From positions 48,151,972-48,215,971 of the forward strand of contig NC_064437.1 in assembly GCF_023343835.1 (NCBI RefSeq): 64,000 nt of DNA, in the 5' to 3' direction. Numbering within the stretch: position 1 is the stretch's first letter; the number at the start of each line of letters is the position of its first letter. A program made the position numbers and the translations under genes. The DNA comes from Lagopus muta (Eukaryota > Chordata > Aves > Galliformes > Phasianidae). Positions 25,469-37,539 of this stretch are shown here, in pieces. The notes below the pieces were generated by a model. That model did no database searches. It had not been told where the DNA came from and worked only from the letters and a program-made list of their open reading frames with translations.

Positions 25469-25504
25469 GGGGCGGAGGGGGGGGGGAGGGGGAGGAGGAG
25501 GGGG
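25469..25504 (+). repeat. G-rich tract with G-quadruplex potential
   Basis: Runs of four, ten, five and more G separated by one to four bases (GGGGCGGAGGGG and on). The pattern meets the usual four-run rule for an intrastrand quadruplex on the plus strand. Confidence 0.7.
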
Positions 25505-27329
25505 TAGGAAAAAAGAGATTTGTTTTAAGCCTAAACCAAAAAGTCTCCAGAGAGCTGTTCTCTTCTTGTCTGCTCCAAGTTCCAGCACGGAAGCAGATGA
25601 TGTGATGACGTTACCTATCACATCTCATTTCAGACACCAGAAGCACAGCAGGGACTTGGCTGTCTTCTCTAGGAGGAGCCAAGCTGTGGGAGAATGACAA
25701 AACTTTCCAAACTGAGAAAGCAGAGGCACAGAGAAGAGCTCTGCTCTTCATCGTTTATCCAAGTGTTTTGTCATGACATTTCTCCTCTTAAATGTACACA
25801 GCTACTGTCCCCTACAAAGAACACATCCCCAGCTCAGGCCCTTGTGCTTCAGGTGATAGTTCCACTAGCTCCACATAGCAGAGAGGAAACATTCATGTAA
25901 GAGTTTCCTGTAATCCTTACATTAACAAGAGGCTGCAGAACATTGGGAGCCTGGCACAGCCCCAGGAATAGACAGTGTGCTCTCTTCCACCCCTTTCCCT
26001 CCACACACCTAATGAAGCACTCCCACTAGCTCTGTTAGAAATGAGGTAGAATTTTAGGGGGGCCCTGATCCCTCCAATTGTAGTAATTCTTTTCAAGACA
26101 AGACTTTCAAATATCAGTAAGATGTTCTTGCCCTAAAATGAAATGTTATGTTTATCCTACCAAATAGCACATTTTAAACACAGCACCAGAACACACATGC
26201 CATAATCTAAAAGTTTTCCTATTAAAGAGCATATGTGAAAAATCTAGAACAAGGAATGCACATATTTTATTTAGGTTATACTTATTGGAGAAGCTAGGTA
26301 GTTACAGATCACATTCTGCTTTGTTCTGTTTTTTAAATGCAGACACATTCAATTTATTATAGTTCAGCTTTTTCACTTTGCTCTTCATTAATGCATCTAT
26401 TGGTATGCAGGAATATTTGTCTTGGCCCCTGTTGAATGCTTCCAAACTTCTGTTTAAATCTATTGCGTACTTATTTCTCAGAACCATGCTGTGGTTTATT
26501 AAGGGCAAAATGTTTGGCTTTATAATAGCAATTTATATGAAACTTCAGAACACACAAGTTATATGATCAATCTAAAACACTCAGTAAGACGTATCCCCAC
26601 CCCGAAATTCTACTTTGACATTGGTTTTCTTTCAGCATATAACTCTCTGTAAGACTGAGTCCTAACAGAAACATTTACAAGAGTAACACTTTTTCATTTC
26701 AGTATCTGTTTTGACTGTGTGTTCAGTATCAGGGAACTCTTCCACAATCTTGAGCAGGAAAGGGTTTGAAAATTAGGATAATCAAAATCATATCAGAAAG
26801 AGAGCAGAAAACTTGTGCTACTCCACCTGGTGCTCACCAGCAGCCAGAAATTGCAGGGAAGTTCTAACTGACTTCCCAGCAAGTGTTACAAGAAGTATCA
26901 AGAACTTAATACAGCAGATTGCTCTACCCTCTTTCTCTGCTATGAAATCACTAGATGGCATCCTAGTTCTACAACAGTGCTCCTGTGCGTGAAGGAAAGG
27001 CTGGTCAAGCAAAATCTACAGAGAGCATGGAAACCTAAAGCCTGGTTCTTCTGTCTGGCAGAACTGAGCTTAATTTTCGTTTGTTCTAGAGGGGTTTAAG
27101 AATGCAAGCAGCTTTTCAGAAGTATCTTTAATCTATTAGTACAGAGAGAAGCTTCTGAAGAGGTCATCAACAGGACTGAGTTGGACTTGAACCCATCTTT
27201 GGACTTGGCCTGCCTATTGTTATCCCTTATACACAAGAAAGAAAGCTCAATGATAATTCTACTCCAAAGAGTAGATACTCTTTATTCAGGAATTACATGT
27301 GTTAGATCTCTAATTTTTAACAGAGAAGA

Positions 27330-27351
27330 AACACACACACACACACACACA
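27330..27351 (+). repeat. (AC)n microsatellite
   Basis: About ten uninterrupted AC units. Confidence 0.85.
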
Positions 27352-29491
27352 AACCCATACAAAGACAAGAGTTTGTGATAAGACTGATCTCACTCTTTAA
27401 AGTCTGTGGTGGCAAACCTCCTTATATGCTTCTCATCAAAACCTGTACTTTTACCATACCTATTTCTGACTACATTGCCCCCTTTTTCCCCCCACTGTAA
27501 TTTTCTTGCCTTCTAGAGTAGAAAAAAGAAGATTCCAGAAAGTAATTTTTGCCCTGTTAACAGATTTTTTGATAGTTCACGCTATGAACCACAGTCTGTG
27601 CCAGATTTAGAAGTTTCTTGTGCATTGTGTTAGTGCAGCATTCCTTAATTTGGAAGGTAACAGGCTCTGTTTGCTAAGTCCTCTGCTCAGGTCCTAAGGT
27701 TGTAGTAGATCACAACACTTAGCTACAATCAGGACAAAGTTCAGCCTGTAGCCCTGCACCCTGAGATTTCCAGCCAAACTCCTCAGAAGCATTAATTTCA
27801 GGAGACAGAGATACAACTGCTTGTCTACCAAGTAATCCTGGGCAATTCTTTCTCCAGAACTAGCAGCTCAGAGCTGATAAGACCATGGGCATTGGCTGGA
27901 AGGAGCAAGTGGCAGAACATCCATCCCATTTACAGTTCAGAATGCATTCATGCCATCAGCTGCTGCCACCATTCTCCCCAGCACTAGTTTTAGAGAGTTG
28001 CCAGTCAGGAAACAATTCTGTGGACTATCTGGGAACTACAGCATACTGACATACTGCAATTTGACTGCATTATTTTATTAATCAGACATATTTGCAAAGC
28101 CATGGATAGAAGTAGGATCCATAGACATGATTAGCATACCACCAGCAAGAGGAATAAAAAGAGATTTAAATCAGGGGTAGATTACTGGAGCTGCTACCGG
28201 AGTCCTGAGACTTTGTGACATCAGGTAGCTCTGGGAAGCTTGAGAAGGGGTAAATGTACAATGGTTCCAAGGAGCCACTACTAAAGCAGAGATGCACTGG
28301 GTACAGTACAGCCAACAGCATAAGATGAAACTACTCTGGACTCAGATTCAAGGTTTGTGAAGGGTCAAATCCTGAGGGCAACTGGAACCTTGGAAAAGGG
28401 AAGAGTTTAAGTCTCGGTCCACAGAGGTATGTAGGTCTCAAGCCTAGTAGTGGTGGAGGAAACAAAGTAAATTTTTCCTCTCTTCAGGGAAGTGGTTACG
28501 CTGCAGAAGAGTTTAAAGAGTCAGGCTTTCTGCAGGAGCAGCAGTAAGAAGACTCAATTTTTGCTTCAAAGAATATTTCTGCTTAAAGAAAAAAAAAAAG
28601 AACAGACATCCAGCAGACCGTGTCTAACCACAGGCTCCTGAAGTCAGGTTAGGTTTTCAACACAGGCAAGTTTCACTTGAGTTACAGAAATGGAGACCTG
28701 GCCTGCAGTCAGAGCTCCGGTGACCCAGGGGTGACATCAAAGCACCCTTCTGCTCTGAGGTGTGGAGAGCGGTCCATCCTGGCTCCAGGCATCTCTAAGT
28801 TACTCAGAATCCTCCTAATTGGCAAAAGCATCTTCAGGCAGAACTGCCTCCCTGGTTTGGCAGTCACTGCGCTTGTCAAACCACTGCATTATTTAACCAG
28901 TTTAGCTTGGCAGCTTCACTGACAAACAGCAAGATAAACAGGGAAAGGCAGGGCTGGATGTTCTTCTCATTGCTTCACAGACCTCAAGCTAAGGACACCC
29001 ATATATTAACTGCTGCCATATCCCACAGCTAGTGAAAGACTTACAGACTGTCTGGAGCCATGCTGTGAGCTCCACTGGCACCACAGGTCAAGGAATAAGG
29101 TACACAGGCAAGCAGCGAGTTGAGACAGAAAGGCCATGTCTCATGTCTCCATGTCTCAGGAGGCACTCAGCCTTCTCACCTCTTACAGCCATCACTGGGC
29201 AAGATTGACTTATCCTTCTCTGAAGAGAAGGGACCAAATGACACATCCTACAGGGAAGTGTTCATTCACACCCACACCACAGAGAACTCCCTTCTCCTTC
29301 ACTATCTATTTGGCCTGGAAAGCCTTACTGACTCCAGAGAAGACTCCCCAGCAGATCAACAAGCATGGACAAAGAGACTGTCTTAGTCTCTGCTCTCTTA
29401 TAGATCCCAAAGGTAACTCAAAATCACAAACTTTCAAAAGCACTTCGTTCCTTCATTCTCAAGTTTGCAATCTAAGTGACCTTACAGTGCC

Positions 29492-29515
29492 TTTTTTTTT
29501 TTTTTTTTTTTTTTT
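29492..29515 (+). repeat. Poly-T tract (24 bases)
   Basis: Uninterrupted run of T in intergenic DNA. Confidence 0.85.
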
Positions 29516-31393
29516 AAAAGTACTTTAAAGACAAAAAAAGAAATCACACAGAGCACACTTTAGCACACACCTGAGGTTAAGGACCAGCACCACCAGGCAG
29601 CAATGGCTTCAACCATAGTGAGCTTGGCTACCTGAGAAACAGCAGTGGTTTAGAAAAACTCATTAATATAGTTTTTTTATTTTTATGAAAGAAAAATTAC
29701 AATAAACTTATTGTTTTAGGAGAATTTAGAACGCACCTTGCCCTTCAAGGATGTTAACATTTCTTTGAAGCTATACTTTTATTACAGGCACTGCATACTT
29801 CAACTGTCACTCATCAAGGAATATGACAAGATTAGGAGCAACAGCAAGGTCAGCCCAGAAATTTGAAGGCTATCATGAATTCAAAGATTTAATAGCATAA
29901 GAGAAATAGAATTTTCACCTTATTTCCTCTTAATGCTAATGCAGTCAACTTGAAGAAATCATTCCCTTCAGACAGGAGTTAATTTAGTCAAGGATTACCA
30001 CGAAGTATTTCCTTACGGTACTTCATCAGACACAACAATTGTTTCCTAAAGCAGAACCACACACAGAATGTGATCTACCGAAAGTCACAAGATTAACGCA
30101 GAACTACAAGATTAAAAGCAAACTGCAATGAAAGCTCTCAAGCTTCTCTCCAAGAACAAGAGCAAACAACAAAACCAAACTAAAGACACACAGATCAGTT
30201 CCTCCACAGTCACCTCCCTTGCTCTGGACCCCTCCAGAGACAGCACTTGCTCTGCCACTGCACCTCTTATCCAAGAACCCCCTCCAGAGCAGCTTGGCTT
30301 CCTCCAACTATCTGTCAATCAGTAGAAGCTAATGAGTAATCAAGGTGTTTAATCAAGCACAGGCTTGCTGAGAGAGCCCCATCAGCAGAATTAATGCAAC
30401 TCATTATTCTGGGAATCCTCTGGCAACTTTCAGAGCTTGTCATGCCTGCGCCCCAGATCAGCAAAGCAGCAGATTCCTCCAGATTCTGGCATGGCCATAG
30501 ATGGTCTGGGGTCTGTGAGAGTTTTCCTGAATGGTTGTGAGATGCAGCCTCACATAGTGTGTACTGCAGTAGTGCAAAAACCCCTAATACCTGCAGTGAG
30601 ATATCCTGATGAACTCCAAAACTGACACTGCAAGATCCCAACTGCCTTGGAGGCAGGGTATGTATGAGGTGAAAGAAAGCTGGAATTTTGCTTTCTTTGC
30701 CTTCTCTAATCCCTAATGTCACTACTGTTGCTGTAGTGAGCTACAAAAGCACCCTGACTGTTGGCTTCACTTCTGAACTGAGACAATACACATGCAGATC
30801 ATCTCACTTTTGCTGACAAAAAGGTGCTGTCTGTTCATGGTGATCTGTGCGTGTCTTGTGGGCCAGGGTTTGCACCAGCAACCTAGAGATACAAAACTTT
30901 GGCTAGTCCTTACAGGTCATTAAATTTGGACAAAATAATATGTCACATATACATTGAAATTCTAATAAATCAGTTTGAGAACACTGGAGTCTCCACTCTG
31001 CTGCACTGTAGGAATGACCTGTTCCAGACCCAAGGTGATATTCCAGCAGCAGGTCAGGTGAACAATAGCACACCACTGCCTTGCTGCTCACATGCCCTTT
31101 CCCCACTGCTCCTTGATGGCCTGCCAGGGCTGGAGGTGCAGCTTTTGGGGGGTCACAGGCTTTCTCCAACACTGGTGCTGGTGCAGAGTGACTAATGTAT
31201 CTCTGGAGTTTCTTCAGATTTACACTGGCATAGTGAAGGTCAAGATGTACATCAGTGCACAAAACAAGCTTCTGCAAGACTTTTTGAGGTGACACCTTCT
31301 GATCGATGGTAGGAACAGGTTAGAGTGTCCACTGGCTCCAGGGTGCTCATGGTGACATCACCTCCCTTTGCCTTGACCATTGTTTCCACTCTG

Positions 31394-31400
31394 TATATAA
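31394..31400 (+). promoter_or_regulatory. MSMB-C TATA box
   Basis: TATATAA 53 bp upstream of the start codon. A CRE/AP-1-like TGACATCA lies at 31353-31360, about 35 bp upstream of the TATA box; its function is a guess. Confidence 0.75.
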
Positions 31401-31446
31401 ATACACAGCTGCCCCTCACTATGAAATGTGGGCAGCCTGTGCAAGT

Positions 31447-31449
31447 ATG
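31447..31449 (+). CDS. MSMB: MSMB-C exon 1 (coding part: ATG only)
   Basis: ATG followed directly by donor GTAAGT, downstream of a good TATA box. Same architecture as copies A and B. Confidence 0.85.
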
Positions 31450-33069
31450 GTAAGTCAGCAGTTTATATGCTAGGTGTATAGTGTGTGTACATACATGGAA
31501 AGTATTTTTCAATCTGAGCTTGTTTATAATAATAGAACTTGTCCTTAATTCTACACAAGTGGGTCAGTTTACTAGACCATTGAAAAAACACTTGGTTTAA
31601 AGAAAACTTCCTGCTTCTTTTTTAGAAATTCTTGCTGGTCTTCTGCTTGATCCTCTTCTCAAGGACTCTGTGCGATTCCCGCTGCTACTTTAGAACATCC
31701 AGCAAGTATGGTAAGAATGGCAAATACTGGACATCCCTGAAGTAGAAATTCAAAGTCTAATTTTGTTAGAAATGCTGGAATAGTATAATGCATTCTGTGT
31801 TGAAGATTGATCCAATCAGCAGGGTGGTGGGCTATCAACCCACCTGAAGACATCTCCAGGCAGACAGACAGATGCTGTTCCATGACACCCTCAGGGTTAA
31901 TGTATAGCTGAAGCCATTTCCCACATGGCAGAACACATGAACTGTCTAACTTGAGTAGGGTACCTAACACTAAAATCAAAGCAAAGGCTGCAAGACTCGT
32001 GTTGTTGAAAATTTAGAAAAGTTGAGGGAGAAGAGGGGAGGGAGAAATTACAGACTAGATCTGTATGCTGAGTATAAGAAAAGGCATAAATATCCTACCA
32101 TAGCCATCAGCTAATTTCTTTAGATCTATCACAAGAACAGAGGAGTATTTCTCTAGCATGTGGTTGCTACCACTTCATCATGATATTTTGTACTCTCCCG
32201 TGCACTTCAGGAGCAAAGATGTGGTATCTGTACTGCAAAGCACCGGGTCAGATTCTCTGCTGATATAATTCAGTGTAAATCAGAGTTTTGATTGCCAGCC
32301 CATGAACAGAAGACTGTGATTTATGTCTACTAATACATGTCCGTATTGATTTGCTGACTTTTGCTTTCTGTTGTGTGCATGTAGGGTGCATTTCAAACAG
32401 AAACCTCTACGTTTTTGGTGCAGTGTGGAAGACTGAGGATTGTTACCAATGCAAGTGTAAGATGAATGCGATGGTTTGCTGCAGCTTGTAAGTTCCCCCA
32501 AATTATTGCTTGCTTATTAAGGAACTGATTGATATGTTCAGACTTAAAGAGCCTTGGTGAAAGCCTGAGCTTGAATATCATATTCAGTTGAGCAAAATTC
32601 CTCTTCCTATATCTCAGTTAGCTCTAATCACAACTAAGTAGAATTATCTGATAACCACATAGAACTTATTTGGGAAGAAACAAAGTGAAAGACAGCAAAG
32701 TTCTTACGGAAGACACAGCTCTTCCTCATCACAGAATGGTTTGGGTTGGAAGGGATCTTAAAGATCATCAAGCTTCAACCCCTTCTGGTGGCAGCCCCTC
32801 AGTGTTGATAGTAATGCAGTCCGTGAGCCAAACCAATCCATAATGTCGCTTGCTACAGGATGGCTATAGCTCATTAAGCATCCTTATCTCTGTCCAGGTC
32901 TTGGCTCCTGATTTGTCTCCTTGCCTTTCTCAATGACAGGGTTTCAGTCCCCAAGAACTATGACAGAGTGAACTGCGTTGGTCTCTTCCACAAGAAAAGC
33001 TGCTCCATCCGAGTTGTGAAGAAGACTAATCCTGACATAAGCTGCAAAGTCTACAATGGGGTTGGTTAA
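31447..33069 (+). CDS. MSMB: Beta-microseminoprotein paralogue C (four exons, strongly basic)
   Basis: Predicted 106-residue secreted MSMB-family protein. Coding exons are 31447-31449, 31626-31710, 32385-32487 and 32940-33069, with phases 0, 1 and 2. The signal peptide is residues 1 to about 17 (MKFLLVFCLILFSRTLC). The ten family cysteines are at 21, 31, 49, 52, 54, 61, 62, 76, 85 and 99; Cys17 may be removed with the signal. The segment between the first two cysteines is short, giving the smallest mature chain of the three. Mature residues include 15 Lys/Arg against 5 Asp/Glu, net about +10, with HKK and VKK clusters in the second domain. There is no N-glycosylation sequon. The gene is compact: intron 1 is only 176 bp. 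A CR1 fragment lies in intron 3. A basic, disulfide-rich secreted protein could act on microbes or bind anionic partners, but this is inference. Confidence 0.92.
31626..31710 (+). CDS. MSMB: MSMB-C exon 2 (signal peptide and N-terminus)
   Basis: Acceptor cttcttttttag. Encodes KFLLVFCLIL onward to CYFRTSSKY plus the first base of a Gly codon. Donor GTAAGA. Confidence 0.92.
32385..32487 (+). CDS. MSMB: MSMB-C exon 3 (cysteine-rich core)
   Basis: Acceptor tgcatgtag and donor GTAAGT. Opens with Gly-Cys and contains WKTEDCYQCKC and CC, matching WKTEDCLECSC of copy B. Confidence 0.93.
32729..32850 (-). mobile_element. CR1 3'-end fragment in MSMB-C intron 3
   Basis: 'cacagaatggtttgggttgg' followed by 'aagggatcttaaagatcatc' is the reversed CR1 3' end. 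It is diverged and ends about 90 bp before exon 4. Confidence 0.8.
32940..33069 (+). CDS. MSMB: MSMB-C exon 4 (C-terminal domain and stop)
   Basis: Acceptor aatgacag, as in copy B. Encodes VPKNYDRVNCVGLF through YNGVG, then TAA at 33067-33069. Confidence 0.93.
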
Positions 33070-33305
33070 GGCTGTTGGATGTGTTTGTCCTCTTTCTTCT
33101 GCACATCCCCTGGAAGTTAGATATATTCTACATCTCTTACTTAGAGAAAATAAGCAAAGCAGCATGGTTTCATGAGGAATGGATTCACCTCACATCTTTC
33201 ACAGCTCTAGTTGTGCCATCTGTCTTATTTGTGACACTAGATGGTTGTCTTATTATATACACATTTGTAACAAGGCTTTTTTTTTTCTGTTGGGATGCAG
33301 AGTTA

Positions 33306-33311
33306 AATAAA
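33306..33311 (+). other. Likely polyadenylation signal of MSMB-C
   Basis: AATAAA 237 bp after the stop codon. Confidence 0.6.
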
Positions 33312-33799
33312 TTTTCACATATATCAAATGATTTATTTTTCTTCCAAGCACTCACTAAATAGTCTTGTTAAAAACAGAAGAATTCATGGTATCTGTAAAA
33401 ATGTGGCAGTGAAGCTAAATATTGATTTTGAAATAATCTAGCAATTAGAGTAATCGTTATTACACAAAGCTGCCAGACAAACGGATTCATTATGCTGTTA
33501 CACTCATTGACATTTCTCCCAAGGACACGTGGACTAGGAGAGCAGGATGGAACAAAACAGAAAAAAGACCTTTGAAAGCCTCTTCCACCTTAGTGTCTTC
33601 TGTAGGTCAATCCATTGGCGCAAATATACAAGGAAAAATATTTTCAGGAGTTAAATGGTATCTTACAAAAACAGCCAGCTCATGCCTTAGAATCCAACCT
33701 ATTGCAAAGAAATGCCATATAAATAGCTCTGTAGCTTTCCATTCCGGGGTAGAATTTCCTGCAATAATCTTGTTTGGATCAAAGTCCAGTGACAAAGAA

Positions 33800-33945
33800 C
33801 CCTGTGAAAGCTGTTTGTATGGAAAACCTAGACTATAAAACGTGTTTAGAGAGTAGGCTTCAGGCACAACTCTGTGCCTGGTACAAAGTCCATGAGAGTG
33901 GTTTTTATGAAAAATATCCTATAAAACATGTTTAGACAATATGAA
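33800..33945 (+). repeat. Diverged local duplication, about 86-bp spacing
   Basis: The motif tataaaacgtgtttaga near 33835 recurs with one change as tataaaacatgtttaga near 33921. The preceding bases (tatggaaaacc and tatgaaaaata) also resemble each other. This suggests an old tandem duplication; edges are approximate. Confidence 0.4.
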
Positions 33946-36531
33946 TAGCAATTATAATAAGAGCACCGTACAGCACGAAAAGCCCATATAAATTGTTTAG
34001 TGGGTTCAGTTTATTTAAGAGTAACACGTAGATGTTTTCTTCGTGTTCTTTTTTCTACCTTGCTGAAGTATATTACAAGGGCATATTTCAGCTGATGGAA
34101 ACCCAATATGTTCTGCGTATCTGTTGAGGAAAAACACAGTCACACAACCTATTTTCAAAGGCAGTGCTGAGAGCGTGCAAATAGAAAAGCTGTACATACT
34201 AAGGAACACTGCTTACTAAATTTTAGAAAAAAAACTCATTCATGGTTCCAGGAACTTCCAGAAAGTCATTAAGGTGATCTGAGAATCTAAGTAAAATGAG
34301 AAATGCAATCTTAGATCCTTAAATCTGTGTCCTTCAGGATTAGCTAGACCTTCTTGGTAGCAACTCCATCAGACAATACCTCGCAGCCCCTTCTTGGAAG
34401 GCTTAGCATATGCATGGACTATGTGCTGCTTTTTGCTATGTTTTCTCCGCAGTATATTTGTCATTAAGTACCTTATACTGTTTAAGAGTGCCAGAAAGAT
34501 CAGGACTCCAAATGCTGAACCACAGTTTGATTTGCTGAATGTGTTGTTGGTGAACTAGCCTCCCAAATACCAAGCGCAGAGGAGAGAAAGAGAGACAGAG
34601 CACCAGGGCTCCATCAATGAGGACCAACATGGATGGAAGGGACTCTCAGAGCATCCAAGGTGCAGTCATAATCCCAGTGCTGTGACATCCCCCTCACTCA
34701 CAGGAAGATGCTAACTGTACCAGTAAATGTTTCTTGGCAAGGACCTTGCTATTACCATAACCTCTTTCAGAAAGGAGGTCTAACCATCACAAAGAGTGCT
34801 GTTTCCCTTGCATCCCCCCCAGAAACATGTTGTTTTCAGATAGTCTGAGTGTTATATAAAAGTACAGCAGAGGAAAGAAGCCAGATCTCTATTGTCTTCC
34901 TGTATCAGGGGCACACGCTATGGGCAATGGGAGCATGTGTGCTTATCATTGAGGTGGGAGGGCAGGCTCACACCATGCCAGCCACAGTTTTAGTCCTTTC
35001 CCTATCAACAGCAAACAAGGGCTGGTCCGTTGATTGCTACACTATGTAAACCTATTGACATGAACGGGAACAGCCAGCCTGACTAACAGAGGACTTACAG
35101 TAGCAGAGAATACTGAACTCCAGGCTGCTTTCCAGCAGCAAGTATTTTGCATATGAAGGAATTTCCACTCTTCGAACCCTCATATAAACTCTTCTTGTGC
35201 ATTTTCCAAAAGTCTGAGCAGATCAGGATCCCCACCAACTTCCTGCAAGTAACAATTCAGTAGTCCCTGTTGAACAGTGCAATTAAACATGTCCACATTC
35301 AAACCAGCCAGCTCAGCTACCAGTATCCCTTTCAGCAAGGCACTGAATCAAGCAAGACGACTCACTTGGATGAGGAAAGAGGCATCTACATCTTTGTCTT
35401 CCTGCAGCTTCTCTTACCCTGTGCTGCTCCAGCGTTCTCCTGCAGTGCTGTAGTTGGGACAACTGGGCTTGGCAGCCCCAGCATCACCATATCCTGCTTC
35501 AGCAGCTGCTGCATGTTTCCAGGTTCAGACACAAGTGCTGCTCCCATATCAACTTGTTAACAGTGAGCATCTGGGCTGTGTGTGGAAAAACTGCATGAAA
35601 CAGGACTCTAACATAACCCCATCCACCTCACCAAATATGGCCAGAACCTTGATACAGCAATTCATCCCGAAAATCTGTCAAGAAGACAGATCTCGATATT
35701 GTAGCCCAGTAGTCGTGGTCAGGTCATTTCTGCAGAATCCTAAGCAGTCTTTCAGGACCAGGGCTGCAGCTTTTCTCTATTGACCATAAGAGGAAAGCAG
35801 ATGCTAATTTGATGGTTGCAGGCTATTCCCAAAGGTATGGGTTGAGAGAATGTACATGACACAGCGTAACTTTAACTGTTTGGGAGGAGTGGAGAGACAG
35901 CTGGCTGAGCACTGTTGCAAGCTGAAGGAGACAGGACGAAAAGCTCCATAAATCAAAACATTCCCCAGAAAAAGTTTTGTCTGCTTCTTAGCAGCTTCTC
36001 TCCCCTTCTTTGATGTTTGGAACAGCAGAACTAATAAACATGATAAACAAATTAAGGAAGAAACAGAAGTGAGCAGGCCAGATAAATCATTCCAGCTTCT
36101 CTGGCTCCAGGAGGATGTGAAGCCTCTACTGCCCAAGGAGCTGGAAAGAAGATCTGGGTCTGACTGAGTGCTTCCTGCCCTGCTGGCTGCACACTGCCTT
36201 CCCCGCATATGGGGAGATGCTTGTGGCAAGAAGGGAGATGCTGCTACAAACCAGCTGGTAAATAAAGCTCCTGAAAAGAAGGCTGGGAAAAATACTTAAT
36301 AAGAAAAAAAGCAGACATGCACTGAAGAAAGGAGCAGCAAATAAGGACTGTTCTCCAGCTTAAAGCATTCAGCATATTTCAATTTTGAAGGCTCTCAGCA
36401 TCACAAAGCACAAGAAATACAAGCTAGAAATACCTTACATATTTCTACTTCTGCTTTATTCCTTTAGCGATGAAAAATGTCAGGCAAGTGTTTAAAGTAG
36501 ATTGACACATCTCCTCTAATAGCTGGTACCA

Positions 36532-36540
36532 GAAAAAAAA

Positions 36541-36576
<36 letters not shown>

Positions 36577-36577
36577 A
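36532..36577 (+). repeat. (GAAA)n microsatellite
   Basis: A poly-A stretch running into about eight GAAA units. Confidence 0.85.
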
Positions 36578-37131
36578 TACAGTACAAATAAATGACAATT
36601 TTCACAATTAGTTTAGTTGATAAGAGCCTGTCATTATTTTTGATATTGAAATGTTTGATTTCTGTCAGCATACAAATGTAACTACATATTTGCTACAGCT
36701 ACTTATCACACTTTGAGAAAAACATCAGAAGAGCAGCAGCTACAGGACCAAGTAAGTGGCTGGCTTCAGCTTAAAGCACATTTTAAGTAAAGTTGAAAAT
36801 TACATTACCCTGCTATAGCTCTTGGAAATAAAATATTGTCTCTATGTTCTGTCAATGCAAGAGAAAAATTTGCAGCTCTGATTTCTGCCTTGGGTTTTCA
36901 CAAGAAAGAAGCAAGCTAAGAAACAAACAATCCAAGGAAAGCTGATAGTGGTGCAATCTATCCTCTCTATTTCCAAATCTTACATTTCTGAGTTGTTTGC
37001 TTGAGTTACAGTGCACCTCTCCCCTTTCACAAGCTGGGTGTTTAGAGTTTGAAGCCTGCATCCTCCTAAACTAAAATTCCAACTGTGGTCTATGGTGAAC
37101 TGCAAATAAAAATGAGAAAACCAATACTGAC

Positions 37132-37137
<6 letters not shown>

Positions 37138-37166
<29 letters not shown>
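37138..37166 (+). repeat. Poly-A tract (29 bases)
   Basis: Uninterrupted run of A. Confidence 0.85.
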
Positions 37167-37168
<2 letters not shown>

Positions 37169-37539
37169 AGTAAAATCCTCTTCGGAGCCTGCAGAAATCT
37201 TTCCTCAGGAAGGAGAAGAAAGTGGGGCTCAGTTCCTCTACTTTCTCCTACTATCTATCTGCTTTAGCAATTCCACTCATACACGTGTTAAAAGTGTAGC
37301 TTGAATGGGCGTTGTGCTTCAATCACTTTGTAGCTCTTTCCTGAAGCTGCTCTCCATCTCATGTATCTGTAGAATTTCTGCACTTACGGAACAGCAGAGG
37401 GAGCCAGAAGTTCAAAGTCAGAGCACAGGGATGAAGCTGGATTCATTGGCTAAACTGAAGAGGAGAAAGGAGGGAGGGGGTAAAAGGAAGAGAATTGCCA
37501 CCCAAAATTACCTACTGAAGCAGCGAGCAGAACATCTCT

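Larger units (their letters stand above)
24245..31380. other. Intergenic region between MSMB-B and MSMB-C
   Basis: About 7 kb without a supportable gene. It holds a T10-G10 tract (24272-24291), a G-rich strand at 25469-25504, a CA microsatellite (27330-27351) and a 24-T tract (29492-29515). The longest open frames (29136-29528 plus strand, 30315-30722 and 30903-31295 minus strand) show no domain or motif I recognise. Confidence 0.55.

Noticed and set aside
30315-30722. 135-residue minus-strand open frame
   Set aside because: No motif, signal peptide or homologue recognised; overlapped by other chance frames.
30903-31295. 130-residue minus-strand open frame upstream of MSMB-C
   Set aside because: Lies across the likely MSMB-C promoter flank on the other strand, with mixed composition and no recognised family.
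35804-36229. 141-residue minus-strand open frame
   Set aside because: Low-information sequence with no family match and no splice or promoter context.
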